Positions 17,119 to 26,291 of a stretch of DNA of 64,000 nucleotides are shown in pieces. A program made the position numbers and the translations under genes. The notes beneath the pieces were generated by a model, which was not told the DNA's origin, ran no database searches, and saw only the letters and a list, made by a program, of their open reading frames with translations. Within the stretch, counting starts at the first letter, position 1; the number at the start of each line of letters is the position of its first letter. The stretch is from Sva-07 sp963707515 (GTDB lineage: Bacteria > Actinomycetota > Acidimicrobiia > Acidimicrobiales > Ilumatobacteraceae), in contig CAVPQI010000001.1 in the NCBI GenBank assembly GCA_963707515.1, positions 1,426,001-1,490,000 on the forward strand, in the 5' to 3' direction.

Positions 17119-17952
17119 GTGGAACATCTCATCTGCGTCGGTTGCGGCGTCCAGCACGAGGCGTCGGCGACGCCGCCGGTGACCTGCATGGTCTGCAGCG
17201 ACGACCGCCAGTACGTCGCCGAGGGCGGTCAACGCTGGACCACCCACGCCGCGCTCGCCGCGTCGTCGCGCAACCGCATCGAGCGCGACGTCGACCTGCT
17301 CGGGATCGGGTTCGAGGAGCGCTTCGCCATCCCCCAGCGGGCGCTCCTCGCGACCAGCGACGTCAACGTGCTCTGGGACTGCGTCAGCCTCGTGTCGCCC
17401 GCCGCGGTCGACGCCGTCAACGAGCTCGGCGGCCTCGACGCGATCGCCATCTCACACCCCCACTTCTACGCCTCGATGGTCGAGTGGAGCGACGCCTTCG
17501 GCGGCGTCCCGATCTTTCTCCACGAGGCCGACGAGCCGTGGGTGCAGCGGCGTTCACCCAACATCCAGTGGTGGTCCGGCGACGACCTCGAGCTCTCCCC
17601 GTCGTTGCGACTGCTGCATCTCCCGGGCCACTTCCCGGGCAGCACCGGCCTCCACTGGAGCGATGGACCCAATGGCGATCCCGTGCTCCTCGCCGGCGAC
17701 TCACTCCACGTCGCCGACGACCGCCGTCATGTCACGGTGATGCACAGCGTCCCCAACTTCGTGCCGGTGAGCGCCCACGTCATCCGCGACCTCCGTGCCC
17801 GCCTGGCCGGCGTCACGTTCGGCGACCTCTACGGCTTCACGTGGGGTCGCAACGTCATCGGCGACGCCCGCGCCGCCGTCGATCGATCCTTCGACCGCTA
17901 CCTGGATCACCTGTCCGCCCCAGCGACATCGACGACGCAGCTGATCGGCTGA
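17119..17952 (+). CDS. MBL-fold metallo-hydrolase with N-terminal zinc ribbon
   Basis: 277 residues from GTG 17119. The N-terminus carries a four-cysteine zinc ribbon (ICVGCGVQHE...TCMVCSDDRQYV). The rest resembles metallo-beta-lactamase-fold hydrolases: AISHPHFYASMVEW, LHLPGHFPGSTGLHW and LLAGDSLHV supply metal-ligand His and Asp residues. The canonical HxHxDH is replaced by SHPHFYASM, so the metal site is atypical. An ATG at 17068 is in frame but would put the regulatory half-sites inside the gene. Substrate unknown. Confidence 0.8.
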   Translation: MEHLICVGCGVQHEASATPPVTCMVCSDDRQYVAEGGQRWTTHAALAASSRNRIERDVDLLGIGFEERFAIPQRALLATSDVNVLWDCVSLVSPAAVDAVNELGGLDAIAISHPHFYASMVEWSDAFGGVPIFLHEADEPWVQRRSPNIQWWSGDDLELSPSLRLLHLPGHFPGSTGLHWSDGPNGDPVLLAGDSLHVADDRRHVTVMHSVPNFVPVSAHVIRDLRARLAGVTFGDLYGFTWGRNVIGDARAAVDRSFDRYLDHLSAPATSTTQLIG

Positions 17953-17965
17953 CCGCAGCGGCGTC

Positions 17966-18349
17966 GTGGACGGCTCCGACACCGGCCGGACCGCTACCGT
18001 CGATCCGGTGGAGGGCCCCGAGGAGCGCGAACCCGACTATCGCTTCACGTTGGCGAACGAGCGGACGTTCCTGGCTTGGATCCGGACCGCACTCGGCCTG
18101 CTCGCCGGCGGCGTCGCCGTGCGCCAGCTCGTCGAGCCGTTCTCGGTGAGCGGCGGACGGACGACGCTGGCCCTGCTGGCCATCGCCGCCAGCACCGTGC
18201 TCGCCGCCGGGGCGTACTTCCGTTGGCGCAACGTGCAGCAGGCGATGCGTCGCGGTCAGCCACTCCCCAAGGCGCAGCTGGTGCCCGTCGTCGCCGGCAC
18301 CGTGCTGATCATCGCCGTCGTCGCCTTCGTCCTGATCGCCACGTCGTGA
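17966..18349 (+). CDS. DUF202 family inner-membrane protein (YidH-like)
   Basis: 127 residues from a GTG at 17966; an in-frame GTG at 18008 is an equally good start. The family signature RFTLANERTFLAWIRTALGLLAGG is followed by three predicted membrane helices (about 42-60, 68-88, 104-125). Function of the family is unknown. Its stop overlaps the start of a second DUF202 gene (GTGA), so the two are co-translated. Confidence 0.8.
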   Translation: MDGSDTGRTATVDPVEGPEEREPDYRFTLANERTFLAWIRTALGLLAGGVAVRQLVEPFSVSGGRTTLALLAIAASTVLAAGAYFRWRNVQQAMRRGQPLPKAQLVPVVAGTVLIIAVVAFVLIATS

Positions 18350-18672
18350 CCGAGTCGGCAGCGCCCCCGCCGGGCGAGCTGGCGGACGGCCTGCAAGCCG
18401 AACGGACCACGCTCGCCTATCGCCGGACCGAGCTCGCCCTCGCCGTCGTGGCGCTCCTGATCGGACGCGAGGCGATCATCCGCGTGGATCGCCCGCTGGT
18501 CGCCGTGGTCGCCCTCGTTGCCGTCGCCATCGCCGTCGTGTCCGGACGGATCCGCCAACACCATCTCCGCACCAACGAGATCCGCGCCGAGATCCGCGCC
18601 GAAGCCCGGCCGATCCACGCCCTGGTCGCGGCGACACTGCTCCTCCAGCTCGCCGCCCTGCTGGTGCTCTGA
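18346..18672 (+). CDS. DUF202 family membrane protein, second of pair
   Basis: 108 residues from GTG 18346, overlapping the upstream stop by 4 nt. It contains the DUF202 motif QAERTTLAYRRTELALAVVAL and about three hydrophobic segments. Tandem pairs of these small membrane proteins are common and may form a heteromeric complex (inference). Confidence 0.8.
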   Translation: MTESAAPPPGELADGLQAERTTLAYRRTELALAVVALLIGREAIIRVDRPLVAVVALVAVAIAVVSGRIRQHHLRTNEIRAEIRAEARPIHALVAATLLLQLAALLVL

Positions 18673-18748
18673 CGAGCCGGCCAGCCGGATCGGGGACCGG
18701 GCAGTCGGGGCCGGGAACCCTGTCACACCGGCTGGTCATGATGGGTGC

Positions 18749-20143
18749 ATGGAACCGATGCGGTTCGACGACACGCCGGCCCGGGCCGACGGTGCCGCGG
18801 GAAGCGGCGACGAGCATCGCGGCACGGGCGCCTGGCGGGTCGAGCGGGTGTCGATGATCGGCGCGCTGTCGGCGGCGCAGCGGTCCGAGCTGACGCTGCA
18901 GAACCTCGTCCTGGCAGCCGAGGCGGTTGCCGACGTCGACATCGACGGGTTGGAACCGACCGAACGGCGCCAGTGGCTGGAGGGGCTCGAGCGGGCCCGT
19001 CGGATGATCGAAGCAGCGTCGATGAGTGCGATGGGCGAACTGGAGACGTCGAACCCGTTCCGGGCGCAGGGGTTCCTGTCACCGCGCACCGTCGTCACCC
19101 ACATGCTGCAGCTGTCCGGCCCCGAGGCGCACCGCCGGCTGCAGGCCGCCCGCCTGCTGACCCGGCTCGACGACTGGCGCCAGGCCGCCACCGCCGGCGC
19201 GGTGGGCGTGGCCCAGGTCGAACTGATGGCCCGGGTGGCGGCGAACCCGCGCATCGGCGACCCCGTCCTCCTGCGCGATCAGGCGCAACTGCTCGACGAC
19301 GCCCGAACGTTGCCGTACGACGAGTTCGAGCGTCGGCTGCGCACCTGGGAAGCGCTCGCCGACCCCGATGGTGATCGCGACCGCAACGAACGGGCCAAGG
19401 CGGCGCGCGACGTCACGCTGCGACCCCGCGGCGACTACGGATGGCGACTCGACGGTGCGTTGCCCGAGCTCGACGGCGCCGAGCTCAACGAGGTGCTGGC
19501 CTGGTTCATCGAGGCCGAGTGGCAACGCGACTGGCACGATGTCCGGGCCCGCCTCGGCGACGGCGCGACCGTCGCCGACCTCCGACGCACCGAGCCCCAA
19601 CGCAGAGCCGATGCACTCGTGGCGATGGCCAAGGCGGCAGCGACCGCTCCCACCGGGCCCCGCCGGTCGACCACGACCGTCAACGTGCTCATCGACCACG
19701 AGTCGTTCGAGGCGCACCTCCGTGGCGATCGCCGCGATCCCGCCGACTACCGCGTCGTCGTGTGCCGCACCCAACGGGGCCGGCGGCTGCACCCCGACGA
19801 CGCCGTCAACGCGGCGCTCGTCGGGTACGTCCGTCGTGTCGTGTACGACGCGCAGAAGACGGTCATCGAGCTCGGTCGACGGTCGCGCCTGTTCCGTGGA
19901 ACGTCGCGCCAGGCGGTGATGCTGCTGGCCACCGTGTGTGCGTGGGTCGGGTGCGACCGCCCCGTCGCCTGGTGCGACGCCGACCACTCCCGCTCGTGGA
20001 GGGCCCACGGCGCCACCGTGCCGCGCAACGGCGGTCCGCTCTGCGAGTGCCACAACCACCTCAAAGAGCGCGGCTTCCAGGTCGTGCGCGACGCCGACGG
20101 CGACTGGCACACGTACGACCCCGACGGCAACGAGGTCCGCTGA
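18749..20143 (+). CDS. DUF222 / HNH endonuclease domain protein (13E12 repeat family)
   Basis: 464 residues from ATG 18749. A long helical DUF222 region (about 20-330) includes LETSNPFRAQGFLSPRTVV and GRLDGALPELDG-like segments (here WRLDGALPELDGAELNEVLAWF). A C-terminal HNH-type zinc module follows: CAWVGCDRPVAWCDADHSRSW...NGGPLCECHNHLKERGF. The His-Asn-His core and Cys pairs are visible, so nuclease activity is plausible. Such genes are multi-copy and mobile in actinobacteria. No other copy is in this window. Confidence 0.88.
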   Translation: MEPMRFDDTPARADGAAGSGDEHRGTGAWRVERVSMIGALSAAQRSELTLQNLVLAAEAVADVDIDGLEPTERRQWLEGLERARRMIEAASMSAMGELETSNPFRAQGFLSPRTVVTHMLQLSGPEAHRRLQAARLLTRLDDWRQAATAGAVGVAQVELMARVAANPRIGDPVLLRDQAQLLDDARTLPYDEFERRLRTWEALADPDGDRDRNERAKAARDVTLRPRGDYGWRLDGALPELDGAELNEVLAWFIEAEWQRDWHDVRARLGDGATVADLRRTEPQRRADALVAMAKAAATAPTGPRRSTTTVNVLIDHESFEAHLRGDRRDPADYRVVVCRTQRGRRLHPDDAVNAALVGYVRRVVYDAQKTVIELGRRSRLFRGTSRQAVMLLATVCAWVGCDRPVAWCDADHSRSWRAHGATVPRNGGPLCECHNHLKERGFQVVRDADGDWHTYDPDGNEVR

Positions 20144-20235
20144 TCTCCGGCACGCCCGAGGCCCGGGCACCGTCATGCGCGGGCTACGTTCCGCTCAGCG
20201 GTTTCGCCGGGGCGGGCCGCTCGAAGGAGGGGACC

Positions 20236-21219
20236 ATGATCGAGCCGACGTTGGTGACCGTGGGCAACGGCGACATCGACCTGCGCGTGGCGGTGGCCGG
20301 TGCCTCGACGGACGATGGATCCGGCGACGCGCCGCTGATCCTGTGCATCCACGGCTGGCCGGAGCTCTGGTACTCGTGGCGGCATCAGATGTCGCACTTC
20401 GCCGAGCGCGGGTTCCGCGTCGCGGCGATGGACGTGCGCGGCTACGGGGGCAGCTCGAAGCCGGCCGACATCGCGGCATACGCGCTGACCGAGCTCTGCG
20501 CCGACGCCGCCGCCGTCATCGACCATCTCGGCGGTGGGTCGGCGATCGTGTTCGGACACGACTGGGGCGCACCGATCGCCTGGAACACCGCCCGCCTCCA
20601 TCCCGACCGGGTGCGTGCGGTCGCCGGGCTGAGCGTGCCGTACGTCCCGGTCAGCGAGACCAACAGCGCCGACCTGTGGGCCGCGCTGTACCCGGATCGA
20701 TTCTTCTACCAGTCGTACTTCCAGGCACCCGGCGTCGCAGAGGACGAGCTCGGCGCCGACAACGCACGGTCGCTGCGGATGATCTACTTCGCCGCCTCCG
20801 GCGACGCCGATCACTCGCTGTTCATCGACAAGCCCGCCGATGCCACCCTGCTGCAGGGGCTCGTCGATCCGCAGCCCTTCCCGGCCTGGCTCGACGACGA
20901 CGATCTCGCCGTCTTCGTCGAGGCGTTCGAACAGGGCGGGTGGACCGGACCACTCAACCGCTACCGCGCCCAGGGTCTCGACGCCGAACAGATCGGTCCG
21001 CTCCCCGACCCGATGCTCACCCAGCCGGCGGCGTTCATCGGCGGCGAGCACGACGGCGTGCGCAACTTCGTCCCCGGCGTCGATCTGTACGACATGGCCG
21101 GCACCGCCTGCGCCGACTTCCGCGGCACGACGATCGTGCCGGGCGCCGGGCACTGGGTGCAGCAGGAGAACCCCGACGCCGTCAACGCCGCACTCGACAG
21201 CTTCCTCGAGTCGCTGTGA
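20236..21219 (+). CDS. Alpha/beta hydrolase, epoxide-hydrolase-like
   Basis: 327 residues, with a strong AAGGAGG ribosome-binding site 6 bp before the ATG. HGWPE (39-43) forms the oxyanion hole and GHDWGA supplies nucleophile Asp109. The late GAGHWVQQE gives the catalytic histidine. The Asp nucleophile and HGxP motif are typical of soluble epoxide hydrolases and related dehalogenases; an exact substrate cannot be given. It stands alone between the HNH gene and a PPOX-fold gene. Confidence 0.88.
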   Translation: MIEPTLVTVGNGDIDLRVAVAGASTDDGSGDAPLILCIHGWPELWYSWRHQMSHFAERGFRVAAMDVRGYGGSSKPADIAAYALTELCADAAAVIDHLGGGSAIVFGHDWGAPIAWNTARLHPDRVRAVAGLSVPYVPVSETNSADLWAALYPDRFFYQSYFQAPGVAEDELGADNARSLRMIYFAASGDADHSLFIDKPADATLLQGLVDPQPFPAWLDDDDLAVFVEAFEQGGWTGPLNRYRAQGLDAEQIGPLPDPMLTQPAAFIGGEHDGVRNFVPGVDLYDMAGTACADFRGTTIVPGAGHWVQQENPDAVNAALDSFLESL

Positions 21220-21252
21220 GCGACCAGTCGGGGATGTCGGTGGCGGTCGCGG

Positions 21253-21588
21253 TCAACGGGCCGGCGGCGTGACCGGCCGGTGGAGCACGGCGTTCGTCGG
21301 CACGAACGAGATCGACGACTCCGCACCGTCCACCGGCTCGGCCGTGCCGTCGGCGATCAGGCTGTAGCCGCCTGCCTCGTACGGCGGGAAGCACAAGGTG
21401 ACGACCGAGCCGGCGGCGACGTTGCGCACCGTGCTCCGTCCGACGGTGATCGTCGCACCGTGCTCGCCCCAGGTGGGCACCGCCGCGATCACGTGCGGGC
21501 GGCGATCGTCACCGACGGTGACCACATAGGCGAAGTCGAAGTCGGACGCCGTGGTGGCCAGTTCGTCCACGGCGACGGGAATGCTCAT
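21253..21588 (-). CDS. Pyridoxamine 5'-phosphate oxidase-fold protein
   Basis: 111 residues. The sequence fits the short PPOX/FMN-binding split-barrel family: FAYVVTVGDDRRPHVIAAVP opens the barrel, and TVGRSTVRNVAAGSVVTLCFPP and YSLIADGTAE form later strands. Proteins of this size bind FMN, F420 or haem; which cofactor applies is not visible. It is divergent from the peroxiredoxin gene. Confidence 0.75.
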   Translation of the reverse strand: MSIPVAVDELATTASDFDFAYVVTVGDDRRPHVIAAVPTWGEHGATITVGRSTVRNVAAGSVVTLCFPPYEAGGYSLIADGTAEPVDGAESSISFVPTNAVLHRPVTPPAR

Positions 21589-21620
21589 GGGCCGAGCCTA
21601 GGACCGCGATAGATCCAGAC

Positions 21621-21645
21621 ATACCTGACTGCCTTGGTCGGGATT
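21621..21645. promoter_or_regulatory. Candidate Rrf2/IscR-type operator upstream of the peroxiredoxin
   Basis: The 25-bp element reads ATACCTGACT, five spacer bases GCCTT, then GGTCGGGATT. This imperfect palindrome resembles the type-1 site of Fe-S-dependent Rrf2 regulators (ATA..YGACT / AGTCRR..TAT). It lies 82 bp before the peroxiredoxin start and 33 bp before the divergent PPOX start, so redox or iron-sulfur control is plausible. No Rrf2 gene is in the window. Confidence 0.4.
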
Positions 21646-21726
21646 GCGGCCGGTGGCCGCTAACGTTCGACGCGGACATCCCGACGAGGATCAGCTTCCT
21701 CGACGTGCTCGACAAGGAGATCAACC

Positions 21727-22362
21727 ATGGCCGTTCGCCTCGGCGACACCGCACCCGACTTCACCGCCCCCACCACGCAGGGCGAGATCAACTTCCACGA
21801 GTGGCTCGGCGACTCGTGGGGTGTGCTGTTCAGCCATCCGAAGGACTTCACGCCGGTGTGCACCACCGAGCTCGGCTATGTCGCCAAGATCAAGCCGGAG
21901 TTCGACAAGCGCAACGTGAAGGTGATCGGCCTGTCGGTCGACCCCGTCGACAGCCACGTCAAGTGGGAGCACGACATCGAGGAGACGCAGGGCACCGCCG
22001 TCAACTTCCCGATGATCGGCGATCCGGACCGCACCGTTGCCGACCTCTACGACATGATCCAGCCCAACGCCAGCGACACGATGACCGTCCGCTCGGTGTT
22101 CGTCATCGGGCCGGACAAGAAGGTCAAGCTGACCCTCACCTACCCGGCCTCGACCGGCCGCAACTTCGACGAGATCCTGCGCGTCATCGACAGCCTCCAG
22201 TTGACCGCCGACCACAAGGTCGCCACGCCGGCCAACTGGAAGGACGGCGAGGACGTCATCATCGTCCCGGCGCTTTCCGACGAGGACGCCAAGGGTCTGT
22301 TCCCCAACGGCTGGAACGCCGTCAAGCCCTACCTCCGCCTCACCAAGCAGCCGAACAAGTAA
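21727..22362 (+). CDS. 1-Cys peroxiredoxin (Prx6/AhpC-TSA family)
   Basis: 211 residues with an AAGGAG ribosome-binding site. The peroxidatic cysteine is Cys45 in HPKDFTPVCTTEL, the Prx6-type PxxxTxxC motif. A long C-terminal extension (about 150-211: PASTGRNFDEILRVIDSLQLT, then NWKDGEDVIIVPALSD) is the dimerisation domain of this subfamily. It reduces H2O2 and organic peroxides in the cytoplasm. The last codons and stop are followed by an 18-bp imperfect duplication. Confidence 0.93.
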   Translation: MAVRLGDTAPDFTAPTTQGEINFHEWLGDSWGVLFSHPKDFTPVCTTELGYVAKIKPEFDKRNVKVIGLSVDPVDSHVKWEHDIEETQGTAVNFPMIGDPDRTVADLYDMIQPNASDTMTVRSVFVIGPDKKVKLTLTYPASTGRNFDEILRVIDSLQLTADHKVATPANWKDGEDVIIVPALSDEDAKGLFPNGWNAVKPYLRLTKQPNK

Positions 22363-22380
22363 CTGCAGCCGAACAGGTAG
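22347..22380. repeat. Imperfect 18-bp tandem duplication at the peroxiredoxin stop
   Basis: GCAGCCGAACAAGTAACT (22347-22364) is followed directly by GCAGCCGAACAGGTAG (22365-22380). The second copy lies after the stop codon and ends in another TAG, so it is a small local duplication. Confidence 0.75.
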
Positions 22381-22857
22381 TCAGCACCAGTTCGCTTCGA
22401 CCCACGCCCGTACCGGCGGCGCCAGCCGATCCAGGTGCGCGGCGGGGTCGTTGCGGATCTGCGTCGCCGAGATCGGCACCGTCGTCCGCGCGGCGTCGAC
22501 GACCACGTGCTCGGCGCCGAGCCGGCGAGCCAACTCGACCACGTAGGCATCCGACGAGAAGACGACGTCGGGCCCTGCAGGATCGGGATAGTGCTCGCCG
22601 AACAGGGCGATCCACTTGGCCCACAGCTCCTCGTCGTCGAAGTCGGTCGCCAGCCGGTGCCGGACCTCGACCACCGTGACGGACGGATGCAACGCCGCCA
22701 GCCATTGCGCCCGCAACTCGCCGGGCGCAGTGTCGCGTTCGGCGGAGCTGTTGACGAACACGACGAGATCGTCGCAGCGTTCGTTGGCCCACTCGATCAT
22801 GAACGAGTGACCGAGGTGCGGCGGGTCGAAGCGACCGACGATGAGTCCTCGTCTCAC
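22381..22857 (-). CDS. Nicotinamide-nucleotide adenylyltransferase-like protein (NadR/NadM type)
   Basis: 158 residues from a GTG at 22857 that overlaps the stop of the giant cyclase gene (GTGA). The nucleotidyltransferase signature is GRFDPPHLGHSFMIEWA (HLGH at about 14-17), with the second motif PISATQIRNDP. Both match the NadR/NadM family, which makes NAD from nicotinamide mononucleotide and ATP. There is no kinase or repressor domain. Coupling to a signalling cyclase is unusual and may tie NAD synthesis or a related nucleotide reaction to that regulator (inference). Confidence 0.82.
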   Translation of the reverse strand: MRRGLIVGRFDPPHLGHSFMIEWANERCDDLVVFVNSSAERDTAPGELRAQWLAALHPSVTVVEVRHRLATDFDDEELWAKWIALFGEHYPDPAGPDVVFSSDAYVVELARRLGAEHVVVDAARTTVPISATQIRNDPAAHLDRLAPPVRAWVEANWC

Positions 22858-25800
22858 GGTTGCGGGACCGCCTCGGCAGCCGCGCCGAGCCCCTCGACGA
22901 CGGTCCGCCAGCCGATCGGCAGTGCATGGCGTTCGTTGCCCTCGCCGGCGCCGAGGGCGGCGACCACCGACTCGACGACGTCGATCGCCGCCTGGTCGCC
23001 CGCGTCGGCGGCGCAGCGCCGCGCCGTGTCGAGTCGGGCGCACATCGCGGACCGATCGCCGAGCCGGGCGGCAGCCGCCGCCGCCGCGATCGTGCCCAAC
23101 AGGTCGTCGAGATACGTCGGCACCCCGTTGGCGGCGACGGAGTCCGCCGCCGCGATGGCGTCGTCGGCCTGGCCAGTCATCGCCAGCGCCAACGCCCGCA
23201 CCGCCTCGCGGTACGAGAAGGTCCGCCCGATCGTCTCCAGCACACCCAGGGCGTCGTCGGGCCGCGCCGCCTGACACAGGGCAAGGGCGAGCGTGACTTT
23301 CGCTTCGGACGGGTCGGTGCCCATGCGCCGCCCGCGCTCGACGGCCGTCTCGGCGACCGACACCGCCCGCGATCCGACCCCGAGGTGCACGGCGGCACCG
23401 GCGACGGTCAACGCCGGGATGGCGAGGTCGCCGAAGCGCTCGCTGATCGCCAGCGCCTCCTCCATCCCCCGCTCGGCGTCCTGACTGCGTCCGAGCGCGA
23501 TCTCGGCGCGCAGGTGCGGGCCGAGGGCGAGGATGACGCCGAACTGGTCGCCGAGCTCGCGGAAGGCGGTGAGCGCCTTGCGCGACAGCACCTCGGCGTC
23601 GGCGAAACGCGTCGTCCAGACGCGCATGGCGGCGACGAGCGAGTCCATCATCGCCGGCGCCCAACGGTCGCCGAGGGCCACCGACTCGGTGCGCACCTTC
23701 GACGCCAGCTTCTCGGCCTCCTCGAACCGGCCCTGGTGAAAGCGCACCCAGGCGAGCAAGCCGAGTGCCCAGCCGCGCCCGGCACGGTCGCCGAGGAGGT
23801 CGAACTCCTGGGCGGCGGCCATCAGCCGCGTCTCGGCGAGCACCGAGTTACCGGAGAAGAACGCCGCCCACGCCTGGTGCTGGCGCACCCAGGCCCGGCC
23901 GCGACGGTCGTCGAGGCTGTCCGACAACGCTTCCGCCTCGCCGAGCAGCCATTCGGCGTCGTCGAGCGACCCGCCGAAGACCTCGGCGAACCCGCGCTCG
24001 CGCAGCGACGTCGCCAGCTCGATGTCGTCGCCGAGCTCGCGGAAGATCTCCACGCTCTCGCCGAGCTCGCGCCGCGCCCTCGGCAGGTTGCCTTCGCGCT
24101 GGTGGAGGATTCCCAGCAGGCGCCGTGCGATGCCCTCGTGACGCCGATCGGCGGCGACGACCGCCGCGTCGAGCGCAGCGTCGGCGTCGAGGCGCGCTTC
24201 GTCGGCGACGCGCCGTTCGGTCTGCGCCTGGGCGCGCAGCAGGAGCAGCTCACGCTGCAACACGGCGTCGTCGGCGTCGAGCTCGAGGGCACGGGTGGCG
24301 TAGCGGCGGGCGTGGTTGAACGCACCGACATCGAGCGATCGCTGCGATGCGTCGCGCAACAGGTACGCAGCCTGCTCGGTGATGTCGCGCGACACGCCGG
24401 GCACCGGGCCGATCTCGGCGACCAACTCGGCTGCGGAGGCAGCGTGGTGGGCGGTGGTCTCGATCGGCATCATCGCCGACTTCGACATCACCGCCGCCGT
24501 GCCCGCATGCCGCTGGGCGCGCACCAGTTTGGTCAAGGTCTGATAGGCGACCTCACGGACGACATCGCTGCGGAAGCGCCACTGGTCACCGTCGATCTGC
24601 AGCAGCCCACAGTCGGCCAGGGCGTCGACGTCGGCGGGATCGAAGCGCTGGCGCATCTCGCCGGCGAACTTGTCGAGGCTCTCGACCTGCCCCGACACAC
24701 CGAGCACCGCGGCGTTGTCGATGATCGACCGCTGTCCCGGCGGCAGCTGGTCGAGCCGGGCGGCGATCAGGGCGCGCAAGCTGCCGGGGAGCTCGCGGCT
24801 CGAGGGTTGGTCCTTCGCCAGTTCGGCGAGCTCGGTGAGGAACAACGGGTTGCCGCCGCTGCGCTCGTAGAGCCGGTCGATCGTCGCCGGCGCCACGCGA
24901 CCGCCGAGGACGGCGGCGACGAGATCCGACGCCTCGTCGCGCTCCAGCGGTTCCAGCGGCATGCGCACCGTCATCGGCTGCTCGAACGATGGTGGCCAGT
25001 CGAGCTCGGCACCGTCGCGCTGGGCGGTGATGATCAGCACCGGCCGATCGGCCAGCGAGCGGGCGATGCGCCGCAACAGGTCGACGATCAACACGTCGGC
25101 CCACTGCATGTCGTCGAGCCACAGCACGATCGGCCCGACACCCGATCGGCGTCGCAACGACTCGACGATCAGGGCGAACACGGTCTCGCGCGACTGCGCC
25201 GGCGTCAGCAGGTCGAGATCGGACGGGTAGCCGAGGAGGTGCATCGCCCCCGACACGAAGCGCTGCAGCATCGAGTCGTCGCGGGCGAAACCGTAGGCCT
25301 CGATGCCCTTCGAGATCAGCAGCTCGCGCAGCGGTTCGGCGGGCATGCCCGGCTGGATCGCCAGCTTGCGGAAGAGTGCCGTGGCGATCGGCGACCACAC
25401 GTTGGTCTCGCCGTACGGCGCACAGATCCCGGCGAAGACGGCGACCGGACCGGCCGGGAAGTCGGCCAACGCCTCGGCGATCAGCCGGGTCTTGCCCGAC
25501 CCCGCCTCACCCGACACGGCGACGACGGCGCTGCGGCCGCCGGCGACCATCGCCGTGATCGACGACAACAGCTCGCGTTGCGCCGCCCGCCCGACGAACG
25601 GCAGATCCTCGCGCGACGACGCCATCGGGATGCGGCGCTGACGTCCCGTCACCCGCCACACACGCGCCGGCTGCTCGCGACCCTTGACGACGAGGTCGTC
25701 GACGAGCTCGAGCAGGATCTCGTCGGAGGACAGGTCGGCGGTCGACTCACCGATGAAGACCTCGCCCGGCTTCGCCAGCGCCTGCAGGCGCGAGGCGACG

Positions 25801-26291
25801 TTGACGACGTCGCCCATCGCCGTGTAATCGGCCGTGCCGGAGATCGCACCGACCAGCACCTCGCCGGTGTTCACCCCGATGCGCAGCTGCAACGGCGCCA
25901 CCAGGTCGGCCTCGTCGTCGACGAAGCGGCGCAGCGTCTCGTGCATCTGGATCGCCGCACGGATGGCTCGATCGGCGTCGTCCTCGTGGGCGACGGGAGC
26001 GCCGAAGAGGGCGAGGATGCCGTCGCCGAGGATCTTGTCGATCCGCCCGCCGTAGGCGTTGATGTCGACGATCAACCGCTCGAAGGCGGCGTCGATCAGC
26101 CGCTTCACCCGCTCGGGGTCGAGATGCTCGGACAGCGCCGTGTAGCCGACGAGGTCGGCGAACATCACCGTGACCACGCGCCGCTCCTCGGGCGCGCCCC
26201 GGCTCGCCTCGTGGCCGCATGCCGGGCAGAACCGGGCCCCGTCCGGCAGCGGCTGGTGGCAGGACGCGCACATGGCCATGTCGCGGGCCAT
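22854..26291 (-). CDS. Adenylate/guanylate cyclase-domain regulator with zinc ribbon, AAA ATPase and TPR region
   Basis: 1145 residues. A zinc ribbon (CASCHQPLPDGARFCPACG, about 8-26) is followed by a class III cyclase domain: VMFADLVGYTALSE and DKILGDGILALFGAP supply the two metal Asp residues, and DVVNVASRLQ is conserved. Next comes a STAND-type ATPase with Walker A GEAGSGKTRLI and Walker B LWLDDMQWADV. About 550 residues of TPR-like helices end the protein. This architecture is expanded in actinobacteria and is thought to be a signal-dependent scaffold; cyclase activity is plausible but not proven. Starts at MARDM or at the internal MAMCASC are both possible. Confidence 0.92.
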   Translation of the reverse strand: MARDMAMCASCHQPLPDGARFCPACGHEASRGAPEERRVVTVMFADLVGYTALSEHLDPERVKRLIDAAFERLIVDINAYGGRIDKILGDGILALFGAPVAHEDDADRAIRAAIQMHETLRRFVDDEADLVAPLQLRIGVNTGEVLVGAISGTADYTAMGDVVNVASRLQALAKPGEVFIGESTADLSSDEILLELVDDLVVKGREQPARVWRVTGRQRRIPMASSREDLPFVGRAAQRELLSSITAMVAGGRSAVVAVSGEAGSGKTRLIAEALADFPAGPVAVFAGICAPYGETNVWSPIATALFRKLAIQPGMPAEPLRELLISKGIEAYGFARDDSMLQRFVSGAMHLLGYPSDLDLLTPAQSRETVFALIVESLRRRSGVGPIVLWLDDMQWADVLIVDLLRRIARSLADRPVLIITAQRDGAELDWPPSFEQPMTVRMPLEPLERDEASDLVAAVLGGRVAPATIDRLYERSGGNPLFLTELAELAKDQPSSRELPGSLRALIAARLDQLPPGQRSIIDNAAVLGVSGQVESLDKFAGEMRQRFDPADVDALADCGLLQIDGDQWRFRSDVVREVAYQTLTKLVRAQRHAGTAAVMSKSAMMPIETTAHHAASAAELVAEIGPVPGVSRDITEQAAYLLRDASQRSLDVGAFNHARRYATRALELDADDAVLQRELLLLRAQAQTERRVADEARLDADAALDAAVVAADRRHEGIARRLLGILHQREGNLPRARRELGESVEIFRELGDDIELATSLRERGFAEVFGGSLDDAEWLLGEAEALSDSLDDRRGRAWVRQHQAWAAFFSGNSVLAETRLMAAAQEFDLLGDRAGRGWALGLLAWVRFHQGRFEEAEKLASKVRTESVALGDRWAPAMMDSLVAAMRVWTTRFADAEVLSRKALTAFRELGDQFGVILALGPHLRAEIALGRSQDAERGMEEALAISERFGDLAIPALTVAGAAVHLGVGSRAVSVAETAVERGRRMGTDPSEAKVTLALALCQAARPDDALGVLETIGRTFSYREAVRALALAMTGQADDAIAAADSVAANGVPTYLDDLLGTIAAAAAAARLGDRSAMCARLDTARRCAADAGDQAAIDVVESVVAALGAGEGNERHALPIGWRTVVEGLGAAAEAVPQP

